From: Culex pipiens pallens | Lineage: Eukaryota > Arthropoda > Insecta > Diptera > Culicidae | Direction: 5' to 3' | Length of the DNA: 64,000 nt | Assembly (NCBI RefSeq): GCF_016801865.2 | Contig: NC_068939.1 | Location: 120,041,010-120,105,009, forward strand | Shown: positions 1-11,306 of the stretch, in pieces | Position numbering within the stretch: position 1 is the first letter of the stretch | Layout: each line of letters opens with the position of its first letter | Made by a program: the position numbers and the translations under genes | The notes under the pieces: model-generated | The model's database searches: none | Seen by the model: the letters and a program-made list of their open reading frames with translations, nothing else | Told to the model about the DNA's origin: nothing

Positions 1-1522
1 CTCTCTCTTCTACTCTCCTTCTCTCTCTGATCGGCTCAGTCTCCGAACGGCTCAGGCAGGCCGAACGTCGCCGATCACTCTGAACTGAACACATTTTTTC
101 TCTGATGCGCTGCGTTATATTCATTGATTTGGGTTGCCTAAATTCAATGTTATCAATTAAATTGTGCATTTATTTTGATTTCATAACATTATAGACACCA
201 TTCAAAGAAACTTCCACCAAGAAAAAATCAAATTGATGGCAAACTGAGGGCGTGAAGACAAAAAGACTGCCGCGCTGGCATTTTGTGAGAATGGATCTTC
301 GCTGAGCATGGTAGTGTGTGAGTGTCGTCGAGCGACGAAGTAGACAAATATTTTCACGATGTATTTGTTCGCTGAGTGAACAGTTCGGGCCACTCGCTGG
401 CTGCTTGCGAGTATCATTCGCTCATGAATGCTAACGGGTTAGAATAGGCGACGAATGGATAGGCGATGAGTGAGTGGTTTTCGTTCAATAAACCGAAAAT
501 CAGGACCCTTGATTGGCACATAAAACAAGTCAAACTTCCAACCCCAAAAATTTCTTTAATTTTTAGAGTTCTTCTTTCAAATGCTTTTGAGGATCAAAAA
601 TTGGTTGGAAAATTGATTTTTGGCCATTTTTAAGATCAAAGCCCGTCTAGATGTTGGGTTGGGTTGTAGAGGGTGAACAAATAAAAAAATATGCAAATTT
701 CAAAATAAATAGCTTAACAAGGTATTACAATTCAAGAAATGCGTTTGAAAACATAAAAAAAATATTGTAGAATTACATTAGAGACATTTCTTTGAATATT
801 CAAAATTTCACCGATTGATCAAAATTCTCAGTGTAGGACAAATTTCACGGACTTCGCGGCATCCGCGAAATCGCGAAAATTATATTGTCCCACTAATGGT
901 CCAGTTGTAACCAATTCTATTTGAACACATTAAGGTGGAAACCCATACGCGACTTAATTCACTTACAACTAAATGCAACATGGCACATCCTCACTGAAAC
1001 CAGTCGTTTATGAGAAGCATGAAACACAAATTTGCCAAATGGATGAAAATATGCATCTACTCCACAAGAATGTCCATTAACTGCAAACAAATCTTTCACA
1101 AACTTTTTAGCCATCCTATTTTCGGGAAGTTTTTAAAAATACGACGCACTCATTCCCCCTTTCTTCAAAACTCAGCAGGGCATACTTTTTTTGAAAAACT
1201 GAGAATATCTTTCTTCGCACCGATTTCGCTCCAAAACTGTCCTTCGTATTGTCCACGTCCACGTGCATACCGCATCATGTTCAAAAAGGCAAATTTACAC
1301 ATAGGTATCTATTCTGGTGAATGAGGCATCTGCGCAAGGTTAATGGGTAACACGGAATCGCAAGTTGTGTAATTATGTTAAAGCGGCACACACTGTATTC
1401 CTTGGTAAAACTGTGAATGCGTCCCCGGTCCCGGTTTCAACCTTTATTTTTACGAAGTTTCTAATGTTTCTTTTTGTTTGTGTTTTTGTTTATCTCTTTA
1501 CTGCACTCACGGACAATGTTAG
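1..1522. other. Non-coding region upstream of first visible MICU exon (probable intron)
   Basis: No convincing coding exon is seen here. Because the first visible exon of the calcium uptake gene starts directly after a TTAG acceptor, this stretch is most simply an intron whose 5' exons lie outside the window. A T-rich tract at about 1460-1500 precedes that acceptor. The first 60 bases are a CT-rich low-complexity patch. Short open frames in the stretch lack codon bias or recognisable motifs. Confidence 0.6.
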
Positions 1523-4500
1523 ATGGAGAAGATATTCAGCTTTGCCTGGAAGGGAAAACGCGGAATCGAAAGCAAGGAGGGAGAGGAAGCTGAAGAACAT
1601 GTAAGATTTGCGGAATCCTCAAAAATTGTGGTTCTGATGTTCAACCTCAATTTCAGGACGACTACGTGGATGACGAGCAGGGTCTGCAGCGAAAGCACAA
1701 GGTCGACACGACGCTGCAGATTCACTTCTTCGGTAAGAAGGGCAACCAGGATCTGCAGTACGACGGCTTCTACAACTTCATGAAGAACCTCCAGACGGAG
1801 GTGCTGGAACTGGAGTTCTGCGAGTTCTCCAAGGGCTGCGAGTGCATCACCGAGGTGGACTTTGCCAAGATCTTGCTGCGGTACACCTACTTGGTATGAT
1901 GAGTAGCTTTCGTTTGAAGAATGGGTCATTGAGTGATGCGTTTTTTAGGACACTGACGAGTACGACAACTACCTGGACCGTCTGCTGGACAGAGAGGCCA
2001 AGGAGAAGGGCGTTTCGTTCGACGAGTTCCGCCAGTTTTGCCAGTTTCTGAACAACCTGGACGACTTCTCGATCGCTATGAGGATGTACACGCTTGCCGA
2101 TCAACCTATTTCCAAGGGTAACTCCACTTTGATTAGTTTCCAACGATTTCATAACTCTCAACGCCACCTTTCAGACGAATTCGGACGCGCCGTCAAGATC
2201 TGCACCGGCTCGGAGCTGAACTCGCACCTGATCGACACGGTGTTTGCGATTTTCGACGAGGACGGCGACGGGCTGCTGTCGTACAAGGAGTTTATCGCCA
2301 TCATGAAGGACCGGCTGCACCGCGGATTCAAAGTAAGTCACTACGAGCACGTGGTCGAGGACTATCTGGACGATATCGACAAGGAAACGATGGAGGCCAA
2401 CACGCTGCGGCAGCTGCTGAAGATGCGCTCGCGAGCGTGTCGTCGGTTGAGACGGTATTTGCTTTACTTTTACTTCCACGCGGACGCCCGCGGGGGAGGG
2501 TATTACGACAAGTTTAGCGGGGAGTTTCGGCAGTAAGGGGGGGAGGAAATGGGTTTCGGTCTAAATTGTGTGGAATTGGGATCGGTTTGGTTTGAAGGTG
2601 GCATTTAACTTGAACTTCAATGTAGGAATTTGAGAAATTAAAAATCACAATTCAACTACGACTAGAATTTTTACTATAGCTTAGGATCTCATTCTCCTAC
2701 CTTATAATATTATTTTAATTTAAAAAAATAACAAAATTCTTTGCGAGAATTTTTTACAAATTCTTAGGCCGTTCCAAATACACGGAAAAAAAAGGTTTCC
2801 GAAAATCATGCAAATCGTACCATGAAATCGTGAATATCGCGATTTTTGCTTTACGAATTTTTGAACTATGCATAATGGGCACGAATTATCCAGGAATCGT
2901 GAATAAATATGCATGACTTTCCATGACCGATTTCACTCGTAAACGTGAATAATATTCATGATTTCATGAAATGGATGCATGAAGTCGTGAAAAATATTCA
3001 CGATTTTATGAATAAAAATTCATGATTACGATCAAAAAAATATACCTCGTGAATTAAAATTCATGATTTCATGCATAAAATTCATGAAATCATGAATTTT
3101 TATGCATGACTTCGTGCACAAAATTCATGAAATCTCGAATTATTTTTACGATTTGTAAATGAAGGCGTAAAAATATTCGCGATTTCATGCTCACAATTCA
3201 TGAAAAAATGTAAATAAATCATGAAATCGTGAATTTTATTCATGAATTCGTGCACAAAATTCATGAGTTCTGGAATATTTTTTATGATTTATTTTTGAAG
3301 GCGTAAAAAAATTCGTGAAATCATGTATAAACTTCATGAAATCATGCATAAATTTCATGAATTCGTGATTTTTTTTTATGAAATCATGAATTTAATTCAC
3401 GTTTACGAGTGTAATCGGGCATGTCTAATCATGCATATTTATTCACGGCTCCTGGCTTATTCGTGCCCAATATGCATAGTTCAAAAATTCGTAAAGTAAA
3501 ACTCGTAATATTCACGATTTCATGGTACGATTTTCACAATTTCCGGATTACTTTTTCTGTACATTTACCATATCGTGCCACATACCGGAATTGACAAGGA
3601 ATCCTGTTTTGTGAAAAAAAAAAAAAACGGAGCACATTTTATGTGATTCCAATGTACTATGGCCCCACCTGGCCACTATGGAACCGGTCACCGGTTACTG
3701 GTGGTCACTGGGGACATTTCGGAATGGGCAAGGAACCCTGTCTTGTGACATATCAAAATTCATGAAATTTAGAACTGTGGCCATTTAATGTGATGCCAAT
3801 GTAATCTGGCCCCACCTGGCCACATTGGAACCGGTCACCGATTACCGGTGGTCACTGGGGACATTTCGGAATGTGCAAGGAACCCTGTCTTGTGACATAT
3901 CAAAATTCATTAAATTTAAAACTGTGGCCATTTAATGTGATGCCAATGTAATCTGGCCCCACCTGGCCACTTTGGAACCGGTCACCGATTACCGGTGGTC
4001 ACTGGGGACATTTCGGAATGTGCAAGGAACCCTGTCTTGTGACATATCAAAATTCATTAAATTTAAAACTGTGGCCATTGTATGTGATGCCAATGCACTC
4101 TGGCCCCACTTGGCCACATTGGAACCGGTCACCGGTTACCGGTGGTCACTGGGGACATTTCGGAATGTGCAAGGAACCCTGCCTTGTGACATATCAAAAT
4201 TCATGAAATTCAAATCTTTGGCCATTTTAAGTGATGCCAATGTAATTTGGCCCCACTTGGCCACTTTGGAACCGGTCACCGGTTACCGGTGGTCACTGGG
4301 GACATTTCGGAATGTGCAAGGAACCCTGTTATGTGACATATCAAAATTCATGAAATTTAAAACTGTAGCCATTGTATGTGATGCCAATGTACTCTGGCTC
4401 CATCTGGCCACCTTGGAACCGATTACCGGTCACTGCGGAAGAATTCTGAATTTACAAAGGTCCCAGTTATGTGATGTTCAAAAATGCTTTAAATAAATTA

Positions 4501-7500
4501 AAAATACAATCATAAATTTAGTAAAACCAACATTCAAAAACTTGACATGAGCATTTCGGAAACGTTTATTGGGTACCGATCGTTACTATACAAAAATACA
4601 ACGAAAACTTAAATTAAATACAAAAAGACCTAAGGGATTTCTTGTACAGTCCAGACTCGATTGTCTGATGAACTAATAATAGAATAATCGATAATTCGTA
4701 TAATAAAGCCATAATTTTTTTGTCTCATTAATAACTCCAATTACAATAAAGTGATTAATTACAATAAAAGGATTTATTTTTGTAAATGCAGATGATCAAA
4801 CACTTTAATTTGACGCAAATAGAGTCATAGAGAGTTGAATTGAAAATTAAAAAAAACACCGAAATTCTTAAAATACTCAACAAAATAAAAATCTTTAAAA
4901 ACTTCAAAAACTCAAACTATTTAAAATACGCTAAATAAATTAAATACTTCACAAACTCAAAATAATTGAAATAAGCAAAATACATAAAATAAATGAAGTG
5001 CTCATAAAACTTAAAATACTTGAAATACCTAAAATACTTTCTTTGTATACTTTATTTTAGAGTTTTAAACTCTTTACTTAAAGTAATTAAAATTCTTAGA
5101 ATACTTAAAATACTTCAAATACTTCAAATACTTCAAATACTTCAAATACTTCAAATACTTTAAATACTTTAAATACTTTAAATACTTTAAATACTTTAAA
5201 TACTTTAAATACTTTAAATACTTTAAATACTTTGAATACTTTAAATACTTTGAATACTTTAAATACTTTAAATACTTTAAATTCTTTAAATACTTTAAAT
5301 ACTTTAAATACTTTAAATACTTTAAATACTTTAAATACTTTAAATACTTTAAATACTTTAAATACTTTAAATACTTTAAATACTTTAAATACTTTAAATA
5401 CTTTAAATACTTTAAATAATTTAAATACTTTAAATACTTTAAATACTTGAAATACTTTAGATACTTTAAATACTTTAAATACTTAAAATACTTTAAATAC
5501 TTTAAATTCTTTAAATACTTTAAATACTTTAAATACTTTAAATACTTTAAATACTTTAAATACTTTAAATACTTTAAATACTTTAAATACTTTAAATACT
5601 TTAAATACTTTAAATACTTTAAATACTTTAAATACTTTAAATACTTTAAATACTTTAAATACTTTAAATACTTTAAATACTTTTAATACTTTAAATACTT
5701 TAAAAACTTAATATACTTAAAATACTCAAAATACTTGAAAAACTTGAAATACTTGAAATACTTAAAATACTTTAAGCACTTTTAATATATAAAATACTTT
5801 AAATACTTTAAATACTTCAAATACTTAAAATACTTTGAATACTTTAAATACTTTAGATACTTGAAATAATTAAAATACTTTAAATACTTGAAATACTTAA
5901 AATACTTAAAATACTTTAAATACCTAAAATACTTAAAATACTTAAAATACTTAAAATACTTAAAATACTTAAAATACTTAAAATACTTAAAATACTTAAA
6001 ATACTTAAAATACTTAAAATACTTAAAATACTTAAAATACTTAAAATACTTAAAATACTTAAAATACTTAAAATACTTAAAATACTTAAAATACTTAAAA
6101 TACTTAAAATACTTAAAATACTTAAAATACTTAAAATACTTAAAATACTTAAAATACTTAAAATACTTAAAATACTTAAAATACTTAAAATACTTAAAAT
6201 ACTTAAAATACTTAAAATACTTAAAATACTTAAAATACTTAAAATACTTTAAATACTTTAAATACTTTAAATACTTTAAATACTTAAAATACTTTAAATA
6301 CTTTAAATACTTTAAATACTTTAAATACTTTAAATACTATAAATACTTTAAATACTTTAAATACTTTAAATACTTTAAAAACTTAATATACTTAAAATAC
6401 TCAAAATACTTGAAATACTTGAAATACTTGAAATACTTGAAATACTTGAAATACTTAAAATACTTTAAGCACTTTTAATATATAAAATACTTTAAATACT
6501 TCAAATACTTTAAATACTTTGAATACTTTAAATACTTTAGATACTTGAAATAATTAAAATACTTTAAATACTTGAAATACTTAAAATACTTAAAATACTT
6601 AAAATACTTAAAATACTTAAAATACTTAAAATACTTAAAATACTTAAAATACTTTAAATACTTAAAATACTTAAAATACTTAAAATACTTAAAATACTTA
6701 AAATACTTAAAATACTTAAAATACTTAAAATACATAAAATACTTAAAATACTTAAAATACTTAAAATACTTAAAATACTTAAAATACTTAAAATACTTAA
6801 AATACTTAAAATACTTAAAATACTTAAAATACTTAAAATACTTAAAATACTTAAAATACTTAAAATACTTAAAATACTTAAAATACTTAAAATACTTAAA
6901 ATACTTAAAATACTTAAAATACTTGAAATACTTGAAATACTTGAAATACTTAAAATACTTAAAATACTTAAAATACTTAAAATACCTAAAATACTTAAAA
7001 TACTTAAAATACTTAAAATACTGAAAATACTTAAAATTATTAAAATTCTTTAAATACTTTAAATATGTTAAAAACTTAAAAATACTTAAAATATTTCAAG
7101 TTCTTGAAATATTAAAATACCATAAAAAATTAATTGCTTAAGGGTGCACAGCAATGAAGGAAGTTGTTGTCTTCTTATTCCAAAATTCTCAAACTTACGG
7201 ACCCAATCCTGCAATAACGGGATTGTAAAAATAATCAAACTTTGTTGTAAATTACTTTGTGGACAGTACCTTAGGGGATAAATAAAAAAATATTTTGTTA
7301 GTACCCGTAGTTTTGAAGATATCAAAATGTCTTTCACAAAAATCTGGGTGCAAAAGCTATGGTTGATGTGCACCGTTAAAATTATTTAAAAGCTTAACAA
7401 ACTTTAAACACTTCAATTATTTCAAATACTTGAAATACTTGAAAACTTTAAAAACATTTAATATTAAAATACCTGAACAAATGAATATACTTAAAAAATA

Positions 7501-10500
7501 AATATTTCAAATACTTAAAATATTTTTAATACTTACAATATTAAAATACCTGGAAAAAATTAAATGCTTAAAATTATTTCAACACTCAACAAACTCTAAA
7601 CACTTGAAATATTTAAAATACTTGAAATACTTAGATACTTTTAAAAGTCACAATATTAACATACCTGTTAAAATAAAAATTCCTAAATTCATTAGCATAC
7701 TTAACATACCTAAAAATAATAATATTTCAAAAAACATAAAAGTCTTTACTAAATTAAAGTACCTAAGAAAATTGAAATGCTGAAAATTATTAAAATACGT
7801 TATTAACTTCAAATACTTTAAATATGTTAAATACTTTAAAATAATATGCTTACAATATTAAAATCATTAAAATTATTAACATACTTTACCTATGTCCCCA
7901 TTTCTAGCTCAAAACAAAGCACCGAAATGTCACTCAGCGCATCCACGAGAACCGATAAAAAAACGGGATTTTTTCGTTTCCAAAACCAAAACAAACCTCA
8001 CTGTCTGTCACACGCGTAGAATGCTCCGGAAATTGACAGAAAATCGAAATCCCTACGAGTCCGCGACCAAGAAACTACCACACGCGGAAATAAAACACGG
8101 GAACTGTCTTATGGACCATGTTCCCCTTGACTTCAAACATACACGCGAACAAACCGGGAACTGTTCCGTCTTTTGCAGATATCTTACCTTGTTACTCCTC
8201 CTGCCGCTCGGTTCTCCTACTGCCACTCGGTCCTCCTCCTGCAGTTCGGTCCTCTTCCTGCTAGCCCTTGGCTCCGTTGCCATTTCCAACGGAACGGCCG
8301 CAGATCTTTTCCCGGTTCCGGTGGACAGCACCTCCAAATCCCGGGTCCACAAATCACGGCCACTTTCACCGGCAAACACAACAGGACGCGACAAGTCACA
8401 ACGCGATTGACTTCGTGGCAAATAAACACGCGGCTGAACTGGCAAGCGAAAAACAAACTTGACAGTTCGAACGAAACTGTTCTTGATTGATCAAGATCAC
8501 TCGTCATAAACATGGATACAAATTCATAAACCCATGAATGTTATGCACGAATTCATGCATTTTATTCATGAAAACATGTTAACTTTCATGAAATCATGAA
8601 AAACATGATTCATAAATTCGCGAATAAAATTTTACGACGTAAAATTTACGCATGCATAAATAATCGTAAAATCATGAATATTTTTCATAAATTCATGAAG
8701 TTTAGTCATGACTTCATGAAAATCAGTCATGAAATCATGAATAGTGATATGCATGATTTCATGAAGGAAAATTCATGAATATTCGTAAAAATATTTTTGC
8801 CATGAATTAAATTCATAAATTCGTGCATTTTTATGCACGATTTCATGAATAAAATTCATGAAATCATGAAAGGTATCACGAAATCATGCACAAAATTATT
8901 CACGAATTCATGAATCGAAATTCACGATTTCTCGCACACTTTTTTTTCCGTGTATTTTTCAAAATTCAAGCCGCTCCAAAAAGAAAGGGATGCAATTCTC
9001 TACGAAATCGGCCGATTTTTTGTATTTTTTATTTGACTCAAATTTTGTGGGGGCCTTCCCTATGACCAAAGAAGCCATTTTGGGTCAATGATTTACCCAT
9101 ACAAGTCTCCATACAATTTTGGCAGCTTCCCATACAAAAAAGGTACGTAAATATTCAAAAATCTGTAACTTTTCAAGGATTTTTTTAATTGTTTTGGTGT
9201 CTTCGACAAATTGTAGGTATTGTTGAGGACTATTGAGAAAAAAATGGCACACGGAAAAAATATTTGCCGATATTTTAATTATTTTTTTTTATAAAAACCC
9301 AATTCCCTCAATTTCCCAAAAAACGTATTTTTTTAATTCGAGAAATATTTCTTTAAATATTCGAAAAACTGCAAATATTTCGCAAAAATCAAAATTTTGG
9401 TGGCTATATATTGAAAACGAGGCCCTTTATCAAAAAATCTGTAAAGTATTTTCGATTGCAAATTTCATTTTACATAAAAATATCAGGTCAAATTTCGAGT
9501 TTTTTTTTTCAAAAATCACTATTTTTTTAAATCATAACATGGCGTCAGATTGTTTTACCATGCTTCTCTATGGCTCAAAAGTTACGGGGTTTTGTCCCCT
9601 AAAATATATAAAAAAAATCTCGAAAATCAAAAAAAAAAATATATTTTAGGAAATTTAGTTTCTGGAAAAAAATTAAAAAATCAGCAAATATTTTTTCACT
9701 CCATTCAAAAATTGATTCCTAATGCCAAAAGAAGTAGTTTTGCATCATTGTTTTTCCCATACAAGTCTCCATACAATTTTGAGAGCTGGGTTTAAAATAA
9801 ATTAAAATATCAATCAAATATCAAAACAACAAAAATTAAAAATTTCATAAATTGGTCCAAAATATTTAATAAAGAAAATAATGTATTTATACACCTTTTT
9901 TAAATTTAAGCTTGATTTTAAAATATTAGATTATTTTTATTGAAATGTTCTGAAATTTTCTCAAAAGTTTAAATTTTTTACATTGAAAATCGGACCAAAA
10001 GTTTCCAAGATATCGTCAGTAAAAAATTAGGCGGCATTTAGAGAAATTCGGTTTCATCGTTCCAGTTCCAGAGGGAAATTTGTACGAAATTTTCTCAGCC
10101 TTTTAAAAATACTTTTTCAAAGGTACTTTTCTTTCAAGAACCATTTTTTTAACTCAAAAAACCTATAAATAATCAAAAATTTTGACTTAAACTATTTCAT
10201 TTTATAAAAAAAATTGTTAAGTATTTCGATTTAGCTTTGAAAAATGATTTTTTGTAATTTGTTATCCAGTTTTTCTTATATTTTCCAAAAAAAACACTAT
10301 TTTTTAAAACATGGTGTCTTCTAACCCAGATTTTGCACCATAACGCACTATAGCTCAAAAGATGTCGTTTTTAATCCTCTAAAAAATATTTAAAAACCAA
10401 AACTGCTTGACCTATTCAAACTTTTTTAGATTTTCAATACTCCCAAGTTTCCTAGTCTCTCCCATTGCCAATTTAATTTTTATTAAAAAATGTATTTTCA

Positions 10501-11306
10501 TGTTTAAAAATATTTCTTTAAGAGAAGCCGATAAAATTCTTTGGAGTTACCATTGTTGAACTGAAAAGAAATCAAAACTGAGGATAATTGATTTTTTCTC
10601 CATCGCCATCACTAATATATAGATCCAGTTAGTTTATTTAGTGAAGTATAAACGGTAAAATTATACAATTTTTATAACAAGTTTGTTCAATAATTTGAGA
10701 AAATTTGTTTGTCAGATTTTTTTTGGTTCAGACCTGGTTGTCCAGGTAAAATCGAGTCCGTTTAAACGAGAATCTAGAACCACTCTTTTCAAACCAAACC
10801 GATACTAACTGCCACGGTAAGTAGCTCCAGTTGTTTTTTTTTCTAAATTATTATGTGCTCCTGCTTTTGTTATTTGTGAATATTGTCTGAATAACAACCA
10901 TACAAGTATTGATCAAATCATCTAATATAAGTTCGTTAGTAGTGTCACTAATTTAAGCATTCTGTTCAAAAATATAAATTTGGCATCCACATTTGTTTCC
11001 CACACCTACTAAACACAACAGAATTACTTTTTCAGTACACATCCCAAAACACCAAAATTCTTAGACTTTCGGTTTTGACCATTTCTGTGCTGTCCATTTT
11101 TGTTGTATGTTTTGTGTTTTAACGTCTTCGAGGTTCAGAACAGGTTAGTACTGTTTTTAATAATTTCAGAAGTTTAGACATTTTTTTAGTTTTGATTTTC
11201 TATGACTAATAATTATTTTTTCTTTCTCTTTCAGTCGAACGTGAAATCCGAGGGCTGGGAGGCTTTCAAGCACTGTCTCAAGCAGGAAATGAAACAGCAA
11301 TCTTAA
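1523..11306 (+). CDS. MICU3: Calcium uptake protein, MICU2/MICU3-type (EF-hand), 3' part of gene, five exons
   Basis: Exons are 1523-1600, 1657-1893, 1949-2117, 2175-2332 and 11235-11306 (stop TAA 11304-11306). All introns are GT-AG; phases are 0, 0, 1 and 0. The joined frame carries the family signature HFFGKKG, then LQTEVLELEF, ILLRYTYL and FLNNLDDF. A canonical EF-hand loop DEDGDGLLSYKE is followed by FIAIMKDRLHRGFK. The last exon begins SNVKSEGWEAFKHCLKQ. MICU proteins are EF-hand gatekeepers of the mitochondrial calcium uniporter in the intermembrane space. HFFGKKG and KDRLHRGF resemble MICU3 more than MICU1, from memory of the family. The N-terminal targeting sequence and first EF-hand are missing, so the gene begins before the window. 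1523 is an internal exon start: AG at 1521-1522 precedes it, and the ATG there is probably not the initiator. Exons are GC-rich against AT-rich introns. Confidence 0.88.
2333..2536 (+). other. MICU3: In-frame read-through of MICU exon 4: possible alternative terminal exon
   Basis: If the GTAAGT donor at 2333 is not used, the frame stays open for 67 codons to TAA at 2534-2536. The first half keeps the GC-rich third positions of the exons, then gives way to AT-rich intron. The tail contains an acidic stretch (EDYLDDIDKETMEANTLRQL) and then a basic RRLRRY stretch. An ATTAAA at about 2637 could serve as a weak polyadenylation signal. The splice to 11235 reproduces the family C terminus and is the main form. 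This tail could be an alternative 3' end or an exon relic. Confidence 0.4.
2781..3562. mobile_element. CATGA-rich foldback element in MICU intron
   Basis: About 170 bp at the left (from CACGGAAAAAAAAGG) is repeated inverted at the right end (to about 3562). Shared blocks include ATCGTACCATGAAATCGTGA, TTTTTGAACTATGCATA and ACTCGTAAACGTGAAT. Between the arms lies a degenerate, self-complementary run of CATGAATT / ATTCATG words. No ORF is present. This is the structure of a non-autonomous foldback MITE. No clear target duplication was found. The right end abuts the 147-bp array. Confidence 0.75.
3563..4480. repeat. 147-bp tandem repeat array, about six copies
   Basis: The word GGAACCGGTCACC (or a near variant) recurs at 3680, 3827, 3974, 4121 and 4268, exactly 147 bp apart. 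A diverged copy lies near 4417 and a degraded partial copy at 3563-3650. Each unit contains CACTGGGGACATTTCGGAAT, CAAGGAACCCTG and TGACATATCAAAATTCAT. Because 147 is a multiple of three, a repetitive open frame (3972-4496) survives; it is not taken as a gene. Confidence 0.9.
4481..5095. other. AT-rich intronic spacer
   Basis: No gene or clear element is seen. From about 4860 the sequence grades into degenerate AAATACTT-like words, so it looks like the decayed edge of the adjoining satellite. Confidence 0.5.
5096..7078. repeat. 9-bp satellite (ACTTTAAAT / ACTTAAAAT)n
   Basis: Nearly uninterrupted 9-bp units occur in two main flavours: ACTTTAAAT dominates 5160-5690 and 6247-6375, and ACTTAAAAT dominates 5900-6240 and 6590-7020. 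An irregular block (TAAAAACTTAATATACTTA ... GCACTTTTAATATATAAA ... GATACTTGAAATAATTA) occurs at 5701 and again at 6376. That is a 675-bp (75 x 9) higher-order duplication. The low-complexity open frames here are artefacts. Confidence 0.95.
7142..7375. mobile_element. TTAA-flanked MITE, copy 1 (piggyBac-type target)
   Basis: The element is 234 bp, starts GGGTGCACAGCAA and ends TTGATGTGCACCG. It is flanked by TTAA at 7138-7141 and 7376-7379. The termini are inverted copies (GGTGCACA / TGTGCACC). No coding capacity. A second, closely similar copy sits at 16393-16628 inside the LTR retrotransposon leader. TTAA target choice is established for piggyBac-superfamily elements; the assignment is inferred from that. 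Confidence 0.85.
7380..7889. other. Degenerate AT-rich remnant of the 9-bp satellite
   Basis: Scattered AAATACTT and TACTTAAAAT words continue at low density. There is no ORF of note. It reads as decayed satellite. Confidence 0.6.
8188..8490 (-). other. Antisense GC-rich first-exon-like segment (candidate)
   Basis: On the minus strand a GC-rich leader from about 8490 leads to ATG at 8283-8281. That opens 32 codons (MATEPRASRKRTELQEEDRV...) ending at 8188, immediately before GTAAGAT (8187-8181), a good 5' splice donor. The composition contrasts sharply with the AT-rich intron around it. It could be the first exon of an antisense gene, the 5' region of a retroelement, or a captured gene fragment. 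No family is recognised and no matching acceptor exon was found. Confidence 0.3.
8521..8958. mobile_element. Second CATGA-rich foldback-like element
   Basis: The run of CATGAAT / ATTCATG words matches the interior of the element at 2781-3562. The right end (CGATTTCTCGCACACTTTTT then TTTCCGTGTA) mirrors the CACGGAAAAAA end of that element. The left terminus is less clear. No ORF is credible. Confidence 0.6.
8991..10440. mobile_element. Old, diverged copy of the GAGCA palindrome family
   Basis: It starts GCAATTCTCTACGAAATCGG and continues with words shared with the palindrome at 14203 (AAAGAAGCCATTTTG, CATACAATTTTGG, TTTGGTGTCTTC). Around 9990-10130 are words from the family's inner part (AAAATCGGACCA, GAAATTTTCTCAGC). 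It is heavily diverged and AT-rich, with no real ORF. Confidence 0.55.
10441..11234. other. Distal part of the long MICU intron
   Basis: AT-rich with no repeat or ORF recognised. It ends in a pyrimidine tract TTTTTTCTTTCTCTTTCAG (AG at 11233-11234), a strong acceptor for the last exon. Confidence 0.7.

Noticed and set aside
3972..4496. 174-codon frame with 49-residue repeats
   Set aside because: Follows from the 147-bp period of the tandem array; no recognisable domain or codon bias.
5232..7024. Long open frames of repeating NTLNTL, KYFKYF and KYLKYL
   Set aside because: Pure translation of the 9-bp satellite; a multiple of three keeps frames open.
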